DNA from: Salegentibacter sp. 24
GTDB lineage: Bacteria; Bacteroidota; Bacteroidia; Flavobacteriales; Flavobacteriaceae
Length of the DNA stretch: 64,000 nt
Direction of reading: 5' to 3'
NCBI RefSeq assembly: GCF_004362395.1
Contig: NZ_SNWE01000012.1
Location: forward strand, 1-64,000
Shown here: positions 54,162 to 63,154 of the stretch, piece after piece
How the letters are laid out: every line of letters starts with the position of its first letter
Numbering within the stretch: the first letter of the stretch is position 1
Translations under genes and position numbers: made by a program
Notes under the pieces: model-generated
Seen by the model: only the letters and a program-made list of their open reading frames with translations
The model's database searches: none
Told to the model about the DNA's origin: nothing

Positions 54162-54704
54162 GTGAGTTTAGAAAAACTCATACAACAGTGTAAAAAACAG
54201 GATATTAGGGCACAGGAAAAGCTTTACCGATTGTACTCCGGTAAACTTTTTGGCCTGTGCCTTAAATATTCGAATAACTACCAGCAGGCTGAAGACAACC
54301 TGCAGGACGGTTTCATTACCATTTTTAACAAAATAGATCAATATGAGGATAAAGGTTCTTTTGAAGGCTGGATGAAACGTATTGTAATCAACACAACCCT
54401 ACAAAAGCACCGTAAAGAAAAGTATTTTGAGATCATTAATGAAAATCTTTTGGAAGACCCAGAAATTGAAATTGATGATGATGAAATTGATGCAGATATT
54501 CTATTAAAAACCATTCAGGATTTACCGGAACGCTACCGGCAAATTTTTAATCTCTATGCCCTAGACGGATTTTCACATAAAGAAATCGCAGAAATGCTGA
54601 ATATAAGTGTGGGGAGTTCAAAATCAAATTTGGCACGCGCCAGGCATATTTTGAAAGGCAAAATAGAAAATTACCTCAATGATAATAAGGTGCAATCGTT
54701 ATGA
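54162..54704 (+). CDS. ECF-type RNA polymerase sigma factor
   Basis: A 180-residue sigma-70 family factor with region 2 (DIRAQEKLYRLYSGKLFGLCLKYSNNYQQAEDNLQDGFI) and region 4 (LPERYRQIFNLYALDGFSHKEIAEMLNISVGSSKSNLARAR). Start is GTG at 54162 (MSLEKLIQQCK), 11 bases after the lipoprotein stop. The stop overlaps the next gene (ATGA), which encodes an anti-sigma-like protein. Confidence 0.93.
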   Translation: MSLEKLIQQCKKQDIRAQEKLYRLYSGKLFGLCLKYSNNYQQAEDNLQDGFITIFNKIDQYEDKGSFEGWMKRIVINTTLQKHRKEKYFEIINENLLEDPEIEIDDDEIDADILLKTIQDLPERYRQIFNLYALDGFSHKEIAEMLNISVGSSKSNLARARHILKGKIENYLNDNKVQSL

Positions 54705-56161
54705 AAGACAGAAAGAACATAGACCGGCTATACCAGGAAAAATTTAGAGATTTCACCCCCGAACCTAGACCTGAGTTATGGAATAATATTGCCGAAAAAT
54801 TACAGGAGAAAGACCGTAAAAAACCTTTTATAGTTCCTTTTTGGTTTAGAGTTGGAGGTGTGGCCGCAGTCTTAGCTATAATACTGGGTGGTTACTTTTT
54901 CACCGAAAATAATTTCCCCAATACACAAGTAGTTTTTGAAATTAAGGAAAGCGCAAAGCCTCATATAACATTTCCCGAAATTAAAAATAACGAACAGTTT
55001 ATAAAGGCTTCAAAAATATTGAGAAATTTTAATGAAGAAATATATTCATCTCCTCAAGATACTAAAGCTTCCTCAACTAATAACACTACAGCTATAGCTT
55101 TGGGAAATACAAATTCTAAAAGCGAAAAAAATGTAGCCGATTCAGCTAAAAAAGAAATTACCGGTCGCCAAAATAACATTAATTCAGGAGAACAATATTC
55201 ATCTATAGACAAGGTAGATCATCAGAATTCTGAAAAGGAAAAAATTCAACATCAGGATTTCATCAATTCAAAAAACAAACAGAAATTTAAGGCGATTGCA
55301 AAAAACAAGACCGATAAATTTAAAGAAGAGAACCAGCTTTCAATCAAAGATAGCCTAGAAGTTGCCGAACAATTGGCACAAATTCGAGCAGAAAAAAACC
55401 GGGAAAAGGACGAAAATTTTATTACTGAAGCTTCAAAAAAGAATTTAAGTCTAAGCACTTTTGCCGCTCCTGTTTTTTACGATAATATGGGTAGTGGAAG
55501 TGCGATAGCCCCTCAATTCGCAGGTAATAGCACCAGCTCACAAGTTAGTATGGCCTATGGATTAAATTTAGCTTATGCTATTTCAGACAAAATTAAGATT
55601 AGAAGTGGAATTTCTAAGGTCGGCATGAGTTATAATGTAGAAGGTATTGTTTTTACTGCCTCGATTAATCCAGATAATATCAGTTCGATTAATTATGAGT
55701 CAGATAGAAATACTGTCCAACTTGACAATGCGGCACCGTCAGGGCTTCCTATGGATTCAGATCCGCTTAATAATTCAGCGTTCACCTCAAATACAACATC
55801 ATTACCAGGAGCGATCAATCAGCAATTTGGGTTTATTGAAATTCCTTTAGAAATTGAATACAGTCTTATAGATAAAAAAATAGGACTTAATTTAATTGCT
55901 GGGGGAAGCAGCTTATTTTTAGATGAAAATAGCATTCAAGTAAATACAAATAATCAAAATACAAGGATTGGCGAAGCCAATAATATTAATAAAGTGAGCT
56001 TTAGTACTAATATTGGTGTGGGGCTAGATTATAAATTAACCGATAGTTTTCAACTGAATTTGGAACCTATTTTTAAATATCAACTTGATACATTCAGGGA
56101 TGCTCCCGGTGTCAAACCATTTTATTTCGGCCTATATTCTGGGATAAGTTTTAATTTTTAA
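54701..56161 (+). CDS. Anti-sigma-like membrane protein with outer-membrane barrel-like C-terminus
   Basis: A 486-residue protein: a cytosolic N-terminal part (about 1-45) of anti-sigma type (RLYQEKFRDFTPEPRPELWNNIAEKLQEK), one membrane helix (about 50-68), a long charged Lys/Glu/Asn linker (about 90-245), and a C-terminal region (about 250-486) resembling an outer membrane beta-barrel ending in SGISFNF. It overlaps the sigma gene by four bases. It probably sequesters the sigma factor and could sense envelope conditions; the dual layout is common in Bacteroidetes but poorly studied. Confidence 0.8.
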   Translation: MKDRKNIDRLYQEKFRDFTPEPRPELWNNIAEKLQEKDRKKPFIVPFWFRVGGVAAVLAIILGGYFFTENNFPNTQVVFEIKESAKPHITFPEIKNNEQFIKASKILRNFNEEIYSSPQDTKASSTNNTTAIALGNTNSKSEKNVADSAKKEITGRQNNINSGEQYSSIDKVDHQNSEKEKIQHQDFINSKNKQKFKAIAKNKTDKFKEENQLSIKDSLEVAEQLAQIRAEKNREKDENFITEASKKNLSLSTFAAPVFYDNMGSGSAIAPQFAGNSTSSQVSMAYGLNLAYAISDKIKIRSGISKVGMSYNVEGIVFTASINPDNISSINYESDRNTVQLDNAAPSGLPMDSDPLNNSAFTSNTTSLPGAINQQFGFIEIPLEIEYSLIDKKIGLNLIAGGSSLFLDENSIQVNTNNQNTRIGEANNINKVSFSTNIGVGLDYKLTDSFQLNLEPIFKYQLDTFRDAPGVKPFYFGLYSGISFNF

Positions 56162-56186
56162 TAAATAGTGAAACACTTCAGAAAAT

Positions 56187-56945
56187 TTAAATTTGAGGAT
56201 TTTTTCTTTCCAAGTCTTCAGATAGTTCTTTGAGAATTGTTTGCCGAGTCCGGTTTTTTAAATCTTTTCTATCTCCAGACTGCATTCTTTCTGTACTAAT
56301 AAATTCGTGGATTTTCACACGAAGTTTTCCTGGACCACCTGAAACAAATTTATAGGAAAACCGTTTTTTATTATCATAAAAAGTAATAGGCACTATGGGA
56401 ATATGGTGGGCAATTGCCAATCTAAAAGCACCGTCTTTAAAAGAGTCTAAAACTAAAGACCTGTCGGAAGGCACACCTCCTTCGGGAAAAATGCAAATAC
56501 TTTCTCCCATATCCAATCTTCTGCGCGCTTCTGGGACCACATCTTGCTTGCTTTTTGCGCAATTTCTATCTACGGTAATATTTGTTTTCCGGTAGAAAAA
56601 ACCAAATATTGGTATCCTGGCCAGTTCCTTTTTCCCAACAAATATAAAGGGTTGCTTAATAATCACAAGCATCATCATAATGTCTATCATGGAAGTGTGG
56701 TTGGCCACCAACATATAGTTCTTTTTTGGATCGAGTTGCTGCATCCTATTGATCTCAGGGTAAAAACCCATTCCGAATAAAATACATTTTGCCCAAATTC
56801 GCGCGCAAACATAATATTTAGGATAAAGTCTTTCGGCAGAGGAAAATACCACAAGTACTGGAAACATTACCAAAATCGGAATTATAAGCAGTATATAAAA
56901 CCAAATTCTCCATAATATAGTAAATATTGACCGTAGGATGCGCAT
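56187..56945 (-). CDS. Lysophospholipid acyltransferase (PlsC family)
   Basis: A 252-residue PlsC-type acyltransferase: membrane helices near 9-40, catalytic NHTSMID, FPEGGVPSDRSLV and PIVPITFYDNKKRF. The frame is open to 57065, but that would overlap the divergent trpS start and leave a non-coding-looking 40-residue head, so the ATG at 56945 (MRILRSIFTIL) is chosen. It is the second such enzyme in the window after the one at 20593. Confidence 0.88.
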   Translation of the reverse strand: MRILRSIFTILWRIWFYILLIIPILVMFPVLVVFSSAERLYPKYYVCARIWAKCILFGMGFYPEINRMQQLDPKKNYMLVANHTSMIDIMMMLVIIKQPFIFVGKKELARIPIFGFFYRKTNITVDRNCAKSKQDVVPEARRRLDMGESICIFPEGGVPSDRSLVLDSFKDGAFRLAIAHHIPIVPITFYDNKKRFSYKFVSGGPGKLRVKIHEFISTERMQSGDRKDLKNRTRQTILKELSEDLERKNPQI

Positions 56946-56992
56946 AGAAATCAAAAGTACTAAATTGAACTGAGGGAATTCCTTAAAAAAAG

Positions 56993-57000
56993 TACCTTTG
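56993..57000 (+). promoter_or_regulatory. -7 promoter box of trpS
   Basis: TACCTTTG fits TAnnTTTG, 20 bases before the trpS ATG at 57021. Confidence 0.55.
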
Positions 57001-57020
57001 CACAAAAACCGAAAAAGCTG

Positions 57021-57989
57021 ATGTCCAGAATTCTTACAGGAGTACAAAGCACAGGAACTCCACACTTAGGAAATTTATTAGGAGCGATTTTACCGGCTAT
57101 AGAAATGGCCAATACCCCGGAGAACGATTCTTTTATTTTTATTGCTGATATGCATTCATTAACCCAAATAAAAGATGCTCAAACCTTAAGAAACAATACT
57201 TATTCTGTGGCGGCAACCTGGCTGGCCTGTGGAATAGATATAGAAAAGACCGTTTTTTACCGCCAAAGTGATATTCCGCAAACTGCTGAGCTTTCGTGGT
57301 ATTTGAGCTGCTTCTTTCCTTATCAGCGTCTTACCCTGGCGCATTCCTTTAAGGATAAATCAGATAGATTAGAGGATATAAATGCTGGACTTTTCACTTA
57401 CCCGATGTTAATGGCGGCAGATATATTACTTTATGATGCCGAAATCGTACCAGTAGGGAAAGACCAACTTCAGCATTTGGAAATTACTCGCGATGTGGTT
57501 TCTCGTTTTCATTCGAAAATGGGTGAGACTTTTGTGATCCCGACGGCAAAAGTTCAAAAAAACACCATGTATGTTCCTGGAACCGATGGTGCTAAAATGA
57601 GTAAGTCTAAAGGCAATACCATAAACTTATTTGTTAACGATAAAAAACTTCGGAAACAAATTATGGCCATTGAGACTGACAGCAAGGCTTTGGAAGAACC
57701 TAAAAATCCTGATACCTGTAACGTTTTCGCATTATACAATCTAGTAGCTACAGGAGCACAAATAGCAGAAATGCGCAGAAACTATGAAGCAGGAGGGTAT
57801 GGTTATGGACACGCCAAACAAGACCTATATGAAGTGCTTAAAGAGAAGTTTGAAACACCTCGTACAAAATATGATTATTATATGAATAACCTGGAAGAAA
57901 TAGATAAAGCCCTGGAAGTGGGTGCCGAAAAAGCCAGGAGTGTAGCTAATAATGTTATAAATAGAGTTAGGAAGAAAGTTGGATATTAA
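57021..57989 (+). CDS. trpS: Tryptophanyl-tRNA synthetase
   Basis: A 322-residue class I synthetase. The HIGH-like motif is PHLGNLLG (near 14-21), the KMSKS motif is KMSKSKGN (near 194-201), and GKDQLQHLEITRDV binds tryptophanyl-adenylate. The length is normal. The gene is alone, divergent from the acyltransferase. Confidence 0.96.
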   Translation: MSRILTGVQSTGTPHLGNLLGAILPAIEMANTPENDSFIFIADMHSLTQIKDAQTLRNNTYSVAATWLACGIDIEKTVFYRQSDIPQTAELSWYLSCFFPYQRLTLAHSFKDKSDRLEDINAGLFTYPMLMAADILLYDAEIVPVGKDQLQHLEITRDVVSRFHSKMGETFVIPTAKVQKNTMYVPGTDGAKMSKSKGNTINLFVNDKKLRKQIMAIETDSKALEEPKNPDTCNVFALYNLVATGAQIAEMRRNYEAGGYGYGHAKQDLYEVLKEKFETPRTKYDYYMNNLEEIDKALEVGAEKARSVANNVINRVRKKVGY

Positions 57990-58272
57990 ATTAATTACCT
58001 CAGCAAGCATTTCCCATAATAATAAAAGAATCGCATTTTAATAGGAATCCAAGTTTTATTGTACGGAATTTTCGTCTAGCTGATTTTTAGCTTTCTATTA
58101 CAATGGGAAACTTGATTATCCTACCTTCCCAATAGTAAAGATGTAGTTTTGAAAAGATTTACCATTACAGGTATTGGGTTGATTTGCGTTAAAATTACTG
58201 AGAAAAGGTTTGTTAATAAATTTTCTTTAGGTAACTTTAAAAAGATTAAAATAACCTCTTATTTTTGCGGCA

Positions 58273-59202
58273 ATGAAGATAGCTAACTACATCCAGGACT
58301 TACTTTATCGTTACGAATGCGTAATATTACCCGGGTTTGGGGCATTTCTTTCCCAAAAAGAACCGGCTTACATAGACAAAGAAACCGAAACTTTTTATCC
58401 GCCAAAAAAGATAGTTTCCTTTAATTCGCAACTGAAAAAAAATGATGGGCTTCTAGCAAACTACATCGCTTCCGCCCAGAAAGAATCTTACACCACTGCG
58501 GTGAATATGATCGCTGAGTTTGTGTCGAAATTGGAAAAATCTCTTAAAGAAGATGGTAAGGTTGAGTTCGAAAATATCGGTCGTTTATTTTTTGTGGAGG
58601 AAAAACTTCAGTTTGAACCATTTAGCCAAATAAATTATCTGACAGATTCCTTTGGACTGGATAGCTTTAAAACTTCGGAAATAAATCGCGAAACCTATAA
58701 GAAACAAGTTGAAGAACTGGACGAAAAAGCACCAATACTTTTTACTCCTGAAAAAAGAAAATCGCCCGCTTACCTTAAATATGCCGCTATAGGACTTGTC
58801 GCTTTGGGTATTTCGGGATTTATGGGATTAAACATATACAGCAGCCAGGTTTCTGAACATAATATTGCTGAACAACAACAAGCTCAGGAGCAGCTTCAGG
58901 AACAACTTCAAAGAGCAACTTTTGTAATTGACAATCCTTTACCGGCCATTACCTTCAAAGTAGCTAAGCAAACCGGAAATTATCACATTGTTGCCGGCGC
59001 ATATCGAGTAGAAGAAAACGCAAAAACAAAAGTAGCCGAACTTAGAAATGAGGGCTTTAAAGCGCACCTTCTTGGGGAGAACAAATATGGTTTACACCAG
59101 GTTGTTTATGAAAGTCATGAAAAAAGACGTGACGCCTTAAAAATGTTACGAAAGGTGAAATCTTTTAACGAAGCTGCCTGGTTATTGGTACAAGAACTTT
59201 AA
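58273..59202 (+). CDS. HU-CCDC81 and SPOR domain protein
   Basis: A 309-residue protein with two HU-CCDC81 domains at the N-terminus (about 1-125; it begins ANYIQDLLYRYECVILPGFGAFL), a membrane helix near 175-195, a glutamine-rich segment (QQQAQEQLQEQLQ, about 200-213) and a C-terminal SPOR domain (about 232-309) that binds denuded peptidoglycan. This layout is a Bacteroidetes cell-envelope protein possibly linked to division. A -7-like box TATTTTTG lies at 58260-58267, so its leader would be almost nil. Confidence 0.88.
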   Translation: MKIANYIQDLLYRYECVILPGFGAFLSQKEPAYIDKETETFYPPKKIVSFNSQLKKNDGLLANYIASAQKESYTTAVNMIAEFVSKLEKSLKEDGKVEFENIGRLFFVEEKLQFEPFSQINYLTDSFGLDSFKTSEINRETYKKQVEELDEKAPILFTPEKRKSPAYLKYAAIGLVALGISGFMGLNIYSSQVSEHNIAEQQQAQEQLQEQLQRATFVIDNPLPAITFKVAKQTGNYHIVAGAYRVEENAKTKVAELRNEGFKAHLLGENKYGLHQVVYESHEKRRDALKMLRKVKSFNEAAWLLVQEL

Positions 59203-59236
59203 TAGTTTTTTAGGCTTCAAATTGCTCAAAGCTCCC

Positions 59237-59244
59237 TATTTTTG
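59237..59244 (+). promoter_or_regulatory. -7 promoter box of the thioesterase gene
   Basis: TATTTTTG (TAnnTTTG), 16 bases before the chosen ATG at 59260. Confidence 0.5.
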
Positions 59245-59259
59245 CCCAAAATTGGCGAA

Positions 59260-59772
59260 ATGCAAGCAAAACATCCAAAAGAATCCAGAACGACTTTAAC
59301 AGATTTGGTTTTACCTAGTGAAACAAATCCACTCAATAATTTATTTGGGGGAGAATTACTGGCACGAATGGATCGTGCTGCAAGCATTGCAGCCAGAAGG
59401 CACAGCCGTCGAATTGTGGTTACCGCCTCGGTAAACCACGTAGCTTTTAATAAAGCTGTTCCATTAGGAAGTGTCGTTACGGTAGAAGCTGCAGTTTCTC
59501 GTGCATTCAAATCCTCTATGGAAATCTTTATCGATGTATGGGTGGAAGACCGTGAAAGCGGAAACCGGTCTAAAGCCAACGAAGCCATTTATACTTTTGT
59601 TGCTGTTGATGAAACCGGCGCCCCTGTAGCAGTACCACCTTTAGCACCAGAAACAGAGCTTGAAAAAGAACGCTACCAAGCCGCATTAAGAAGAAAACAG
59701 CTTAGCCTTGTACTTGCCGGCAAAATGAAACCGAACGAAGCCACTGAGCTTAAAGCATTATTTGAGGTTTAA
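59260..59772 (+). CDS. Acyl-CoA thioesterase (YciA/BFIT-like hotdog fold)
   Basis: A 170-residue hotdog-fold thioesterase. Signatures: LPSETNPLNNLFGGELLARMD (N-rich FGGE motif with Asp), RRIVVTASVNHVAFNKAVPLG, and MEIFIDVWVED. It releases free fatty acid and CoA from acyl-CoA. The frame extends six codons further to a TTG at 59242, but the -7 box at 59237-59244 overlaps that codon, favouring the ATG at 59260. It is convergent with the next gene and overlaps its 3' end by four bases. Confidence 0.9.
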   Translation: MQAKHPKESRTTLTDLVLPSETNPLNNLFGGELLARMDRAASIAARRHSRRIVVTASVNHVAFNKAVPLGSVVTVEAAVSRAFKSSMEIFIDVWVEDRESGNRSKANEAIYTFVAVDETGAPVAVPPLAPETELEKERYQAALRRKQLSLVLAGKMKPNEATELKALFEV

Positions 59773-60407
59773 CCATTTGGGTTTTGCAAATGAAGTCTTA
59801 CTCCAAAGCCTATTAGCAATAAGCCGTGTTTGTTAAAGTAATCTTTTAAAACCTGGGGAGTTTCTATGTTCATTCTATCCCAGCGTAGCGTTGCTTTTAA
59901 AAAGATGCTTGCAGTTCTATCAAATCGGTATCCTATAGCACTTTGCAACATTAAACTGTTTCCATCTTCGGTAAAACGGGAATCTGGGGATCTGTTTCCG
60001 TTTTGTACTGTACCAAAACCTGCAAGGCTATGTAAGTTCCATTCGCGATTAAAGGCATGATAATAACCAAGGTGAAGCCCTAGGTAATGAGTAGTAACAC
60101 CTTTGACTGCTCCTGTATTACTTATATCCTCCCCTTTCAAATTCCCGCCCATAAGACTATATTGACCACCAATGGTTAAAAATGGAAACACAAACCAATT
60201 AAAATCCACTGCAAAACCCAACTTAGAATAATTTTCCCAGCTGGAATTATTCACACTATAACCTCTAAAAAATTCTCCTACGAAAAATACTGTTTCAGGA
60301 TCCGTTGTAACATATTGATTTCTGTGAGGGTCCGAAATACTATCTTGCGCAGAGAGAAAAAGTGGAAAAAAGACCACAAGTAAGGAGAGTTTAATAGTTG
60401 AATTCAT
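59769..60407 (-). CDS. Outer-membrane beta-barrel protein
   Basis: A 212-residue exported protein: signal peptide 1-20 (SAQ cut), then alternating strands with aromatics (GYSVNNSSWENYSKLGFAVDFNW, HYLGLHLGYYHAFNREW) and a final FGVRLHLQNPNG. The family is not identifiable with certainty; it looks like an 8-12 strand barrel. The gene overlaps the preceding lipoprotein gene by 17 bases, so the two are an operon. Confidence 0.75.
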   Translation of the reverse strand: MNSTIKLSLLVVFFPLFLSAQDSISDPHRNQYVTTDPETVFFVGEFFRGYSVNNSSWENYSKLGFAVDFNWFVFPFLTIGGQYSLMGGNLKGEDISNTGAVKGVTTHYLGLHLGYYHAFNREWNLHSLAGFGTVQNGNRSPDSRFTEDGNSLMLQSAIGYRFDRTASIFLKATLRWDRMNIETPQVLKDYFNKHGLLLIGFGVRLHLQNPNG

Positions 60408-61095
60408 AAACCGTGTTTTCAGGAGTTATTTCAACATTTATCGTATCATAAACCGCCTCGGCACTAAATTTATATTTAAACTGAAACTGGCTATTTTCCA
60501 AAGTTCTAAAGGGAATAATCTTTTCAATACTACCAGGCAGCAACCGATCAGTGTATTCTATTTCACTTTGAAAATTATACGGATTTTCCACAAATGAATT
60601 TTCATTAAGTTTTCTATAATATTCAGGATTCGAATAGGAAAGTCCATAAAACAATGTATCGGTACTCCCTGAAGTATTTTTCATTTTCAGCTCAAATCCC
60701 TGAATGCTTGGCAGTCGGATATTTACAAGTTCAAAAGAATTCCCGCGCGTTCCTATGGAATCAACAAAGTGAAGCGTTGCATATCCTTCCCGATAGGTCT
60801 CGTGATCAGGATGGTTTACACTTATACCATAAAAACTATTATCGGTGTCTAGGCTTATAAATGAAAACTGCCCGGCAGCATTGGTAGAACTTTTACCCAA
60901 AATCTCCTGTGCCCGGGCGTCCAAAATAGTATACTCTGATCCGGAGGCGGTGACATTTATATTTTCTAAAGCAGTGTTTTCTGTGTCAAGAATATTTCCC
61001 GAAACCAGTATTCTTTTGTTGTCAACCACTGAAACACTATGATCGAAGCAACCGACAAAAACAACAAAACTAAGAAGAAGTAACACTTTTTTCAT
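60391..61095 (-). CDS. Lipoprotein of unknown function with a carboxypeptidase-like domain
   Basis: A 234-residue lipoprotein with Cys16 in the lipobox FVVFVGC. A carboxypeptidase-regulatory-like beta-sandwich probably covers about 28-115 (LVSGNILDTENTALENINVTASG), followed by a second domain of unknown type. It precedes the beta-barrel gene with a 17-base overlap, suggesting an outer-membrane partnership. No enzymatic motif is visible. Confidence 0.72.
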   Translation of the reverse strand: MKKVLLLLSFVVFVGCFDHSVSVVDNKRILVSGNILDTENTALENINVTASGSEYTILDARAQEILGKSSTNAAGQFSFISLDTDNSFYGISVNHPDHETYREGYATLHFVDSIGTRGNSFELVNIRLPSIQGFELKMKNTSGSTDTLFYGLSYSNPEYYRKLNENSFVENPYNFQSEIEYTDRLLPGSIEKIIPFRTLENSQFQFKYKFSAEAVYDTINVEITPENTVYEFNY

Positions 61096-61160
61096 ATGTG
61101 TTTTAAAAAAGAGGTTCTTATAGTAAGATGCAAAAATTGCTAAAAGGTTGCGTGAGTAGG

Positions 61161-62384
61161 TTACATTTCCAGGATCCAGTCTGCAGGATCCATTTTCTGC
61201 ATGTTTTTATATACTAAAAAGTGTAATGTGGTTTTCCCTGTAGTGCGGCTGGTAGCCACCTCTCCAAGTTCCTGTCCCGTGTTCACAACATCTCCTTTTC
61301 GAACATATACACGATCAAGATTATCGTAAATGGTGATATAATCTCCGTGCCTAACCATTACAGCCTTATTAGCACCTTTTAAAACCTGCACTTCACTTAC
61401 CGTTCCATTAAAAACAGCGCGAGCTTTTCCACCGGGATCGGTGTCAATATTAACACCATTATTGTTTATACTAATGGATTTTACCACCGGGTGCGGTTGC
61501 CTGCCAAAACGTGAAGTCACAACACCCGATCTTACTGGCCAGGGCAAATTCCCTTTATTCTTAACAAAATCGGCTGCAAGAGCTTTAGCCGCAGGAGTTA
61601 ATTCATAGACATCTCTTTCTGTAGAACCACTTTCTTCGTTAGATTTAACAATAGATTCTCGAATCATTCTTTCAATTTGAGCGTCTATTTTATTTATTTC
61701 TTCCTGTTTTTGCCTAATCTGTGCCGCAAATTCACCCTCTTTATTTCTTATACTCTGCATTAATTCTTGTTGCGCCTGTTTATTCTTCTCTAATTGGGCC
61801 CGGGTTTGACGGTTCTCGGCAATAAGTTTATCCTTGGTCTCCTTTTGGTCTGCAAGATCAGCGTTAAGTTGCTGAAGCTCTATAGTTTTCAGCTTAATCT
61901 CATCCCCTTGTTGCTTACGATAATTCGTATATTGTTTCATATACTGTAAGCGTTTATAAGCCTGTAAGAAGTTTTCTGAAGAAAGCAAAAACATTATTCT
62001 GCTCTGGGTAGATTTGCTTTTATAGGATTTTTGAATCATTCTTGCATAATCCTCCTTCAGCTGTTCCAATTCTTCTCTAAGACGAGATATTTTATTGGTA
62101 TTAGCGCTAATCTGATTCGTTAAAAGATTAGCCTGTTGATTGGTGATTTTTATTAAATTTTCGGTGCTTCTTATTTGCTGGTCCAAATCTTCTACCTGAC
62201 CTAAGACAGACCGTTCTCTTTGCTTGTTATTACTTCTTAACTCGTTAATTCTTCTGATTTCATTACGAAGTTCCAAACGCTTTTTTTCAAGTGTCTCTCG
62301 GGTTGTTTGAGCAAACAGATCTCCAGCTGACATTAGTAAAAAGCTGGTACAAATTAAAATTCTAGAAAAATACCTAAACTTCAT
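61161..62384 (-). CDS. EnvC-like murein hydrolase activator (degenerate M23)
   Basis: A 407-residue protein: signal peptide 1-25, a long coiled coil (about 28-240, many Gln/Glu/Lys heptads), then a C-terminal LytM/M23 domain (about 285-407). The first zinc motif, usually HxGxD, reads NNGVN, and the last, usually HxH, reads TLHF, so zinc ligands are missing. That fits EnvC and NlpD, which activate amidases rather than hydrolyse peptidoglycan. It overlaps the DUF4292 gene stop by one base. Confidence 0.88.
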   Translation of the reverse strand: MKFRYFSRILICTSFLLMSAGDLFAQTTRETLEKKRLELRNEIRRINELRSNNKQRERSVLGQVEDLDQQIRSTENLIKITNQQANLLTNQISANTNKISRLREELEQLKEDYARMIQKSYKSKSTQSRIMFLLSSENFLQAYKRLQYMKQYTNYRKQQGDEIKLKTIELQQLNADLADQKETKDKLIAENRQTRAQLEKNKQAQQELMQSIRNKEGEFAAQIRQKQEEINKIDAQIERMIRESIVKSNEESGSTERDVYELTPAAKALAADFVKNKGNLPWPVRSGVVTSRFGRQPHPVVKSISINNNGVNIDTDPGGKARAVFNGTVSEVQVLKGANKAVMVRHGDYITIYDNLDRVYVRKGDVVNTGQELGEVATSRTTGKTTLHFLVYKNMQKMDPADWILEM

Positions 62385-63154
62385 TATAAACTAATTTCTT
62401 CATAGCCTGATGGAATATCGAATGGAAAACTTAATTCCCCAGGATTAAATTCCAATGAGCGATAGGTGAGTTCGATTCTTGTACTATTCCCTGACTCATT
62501 GGCAATTATACTTATTTCTTCCGGAAAAATCCTTCCCTCTACCTCCTGATAGTCGGAATAGGTTACCGTTACACTTTTATTGTTTTCCGCTTGGGCCAGC
62601 TGCTGTGCAGAGGTCATAAATGTCTTAGGGTTCAACAGAAACATTTTTTTAATTAATCCTTCCTCAGAGGGCATGAACTGAAATCCTTTTGCAGTCTGAG
62701 AAAACTCATATTCTTCTTCCCGTAAATCATAAATTGCCTGACCAATCAATAAATTCTGCAATTTTTGGAAATCTAGTGGCGTACCTAATAAATCACTCAA
62801 TAACCTAAAATCCCCATCAAAATAAGTTTGGCTAACCTTTTCATAATAGCTTACACGTGAAGGGGTGATATAAGCCTTAGCAACCGGAAAGCCTAAAACT
62901 GAAGCGCTCATCCAAATAGCGGTATCTTTCTTCATTCTAAAACTCAGGTTCACCGATTGTGTTCGGTCTTCACTTTGATAAACCGTTTTTAATTTACCAG
63001 TTAAGGTATTAAAATCTACCTCGTTTTGGTAATGTTTATTAATAATATTGGCAGCTTCAGCATTTTTAGTTGCAATTCCTTTTACACCTTTTCGGCTTCC
63101 GCAGGAAACAATAAAAAGGCTTAGCAATACTAAACCTAAAATCTTTCTGTACAT
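62384..63154 (-). CDS. DUF4292 lipoprotein
   Basis: A 256-residue lipoprotein, Cys18 in LFIVSC, with a LolA/LolB-like beta-sheet (DUF4292 family) about 40-256: LTGKLKTVYQSEDRTQSVNLSFRMKK, IWMSASVLGFPVAKAYITPSRV and SVTVTYSDYQEVEGRIFPEEISI. Probably an outer membrane or lipoprotein-handling factor; the function is unproven. It is in an operon with the EnvC-like gene and the TPR gene. Confidence 0.85.
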   Translation of the reverse strand: MYRKILGLVLLSLFIVSCGSRKGVKGIATKNAEAANIINKHYQNEVDFNTLTGKLKTVYQSEDRTQSVNLSFRMKKDTAIWMSASVLGFPVAKAYITPSRVSYYEKVSQTYFDGDFRLLSDLLGTPLDFQKLQNLLIGQAIYDLREEEYEFSQTAKGFQFMPSEEGLIKKMFLLNPKTFMTSAQQLAQAENNKSVTVTYSDYQEVEGRIFPEEISIIANESGNSTRIELTYRSLEFNPGELSFPFDIPSGYEEISL

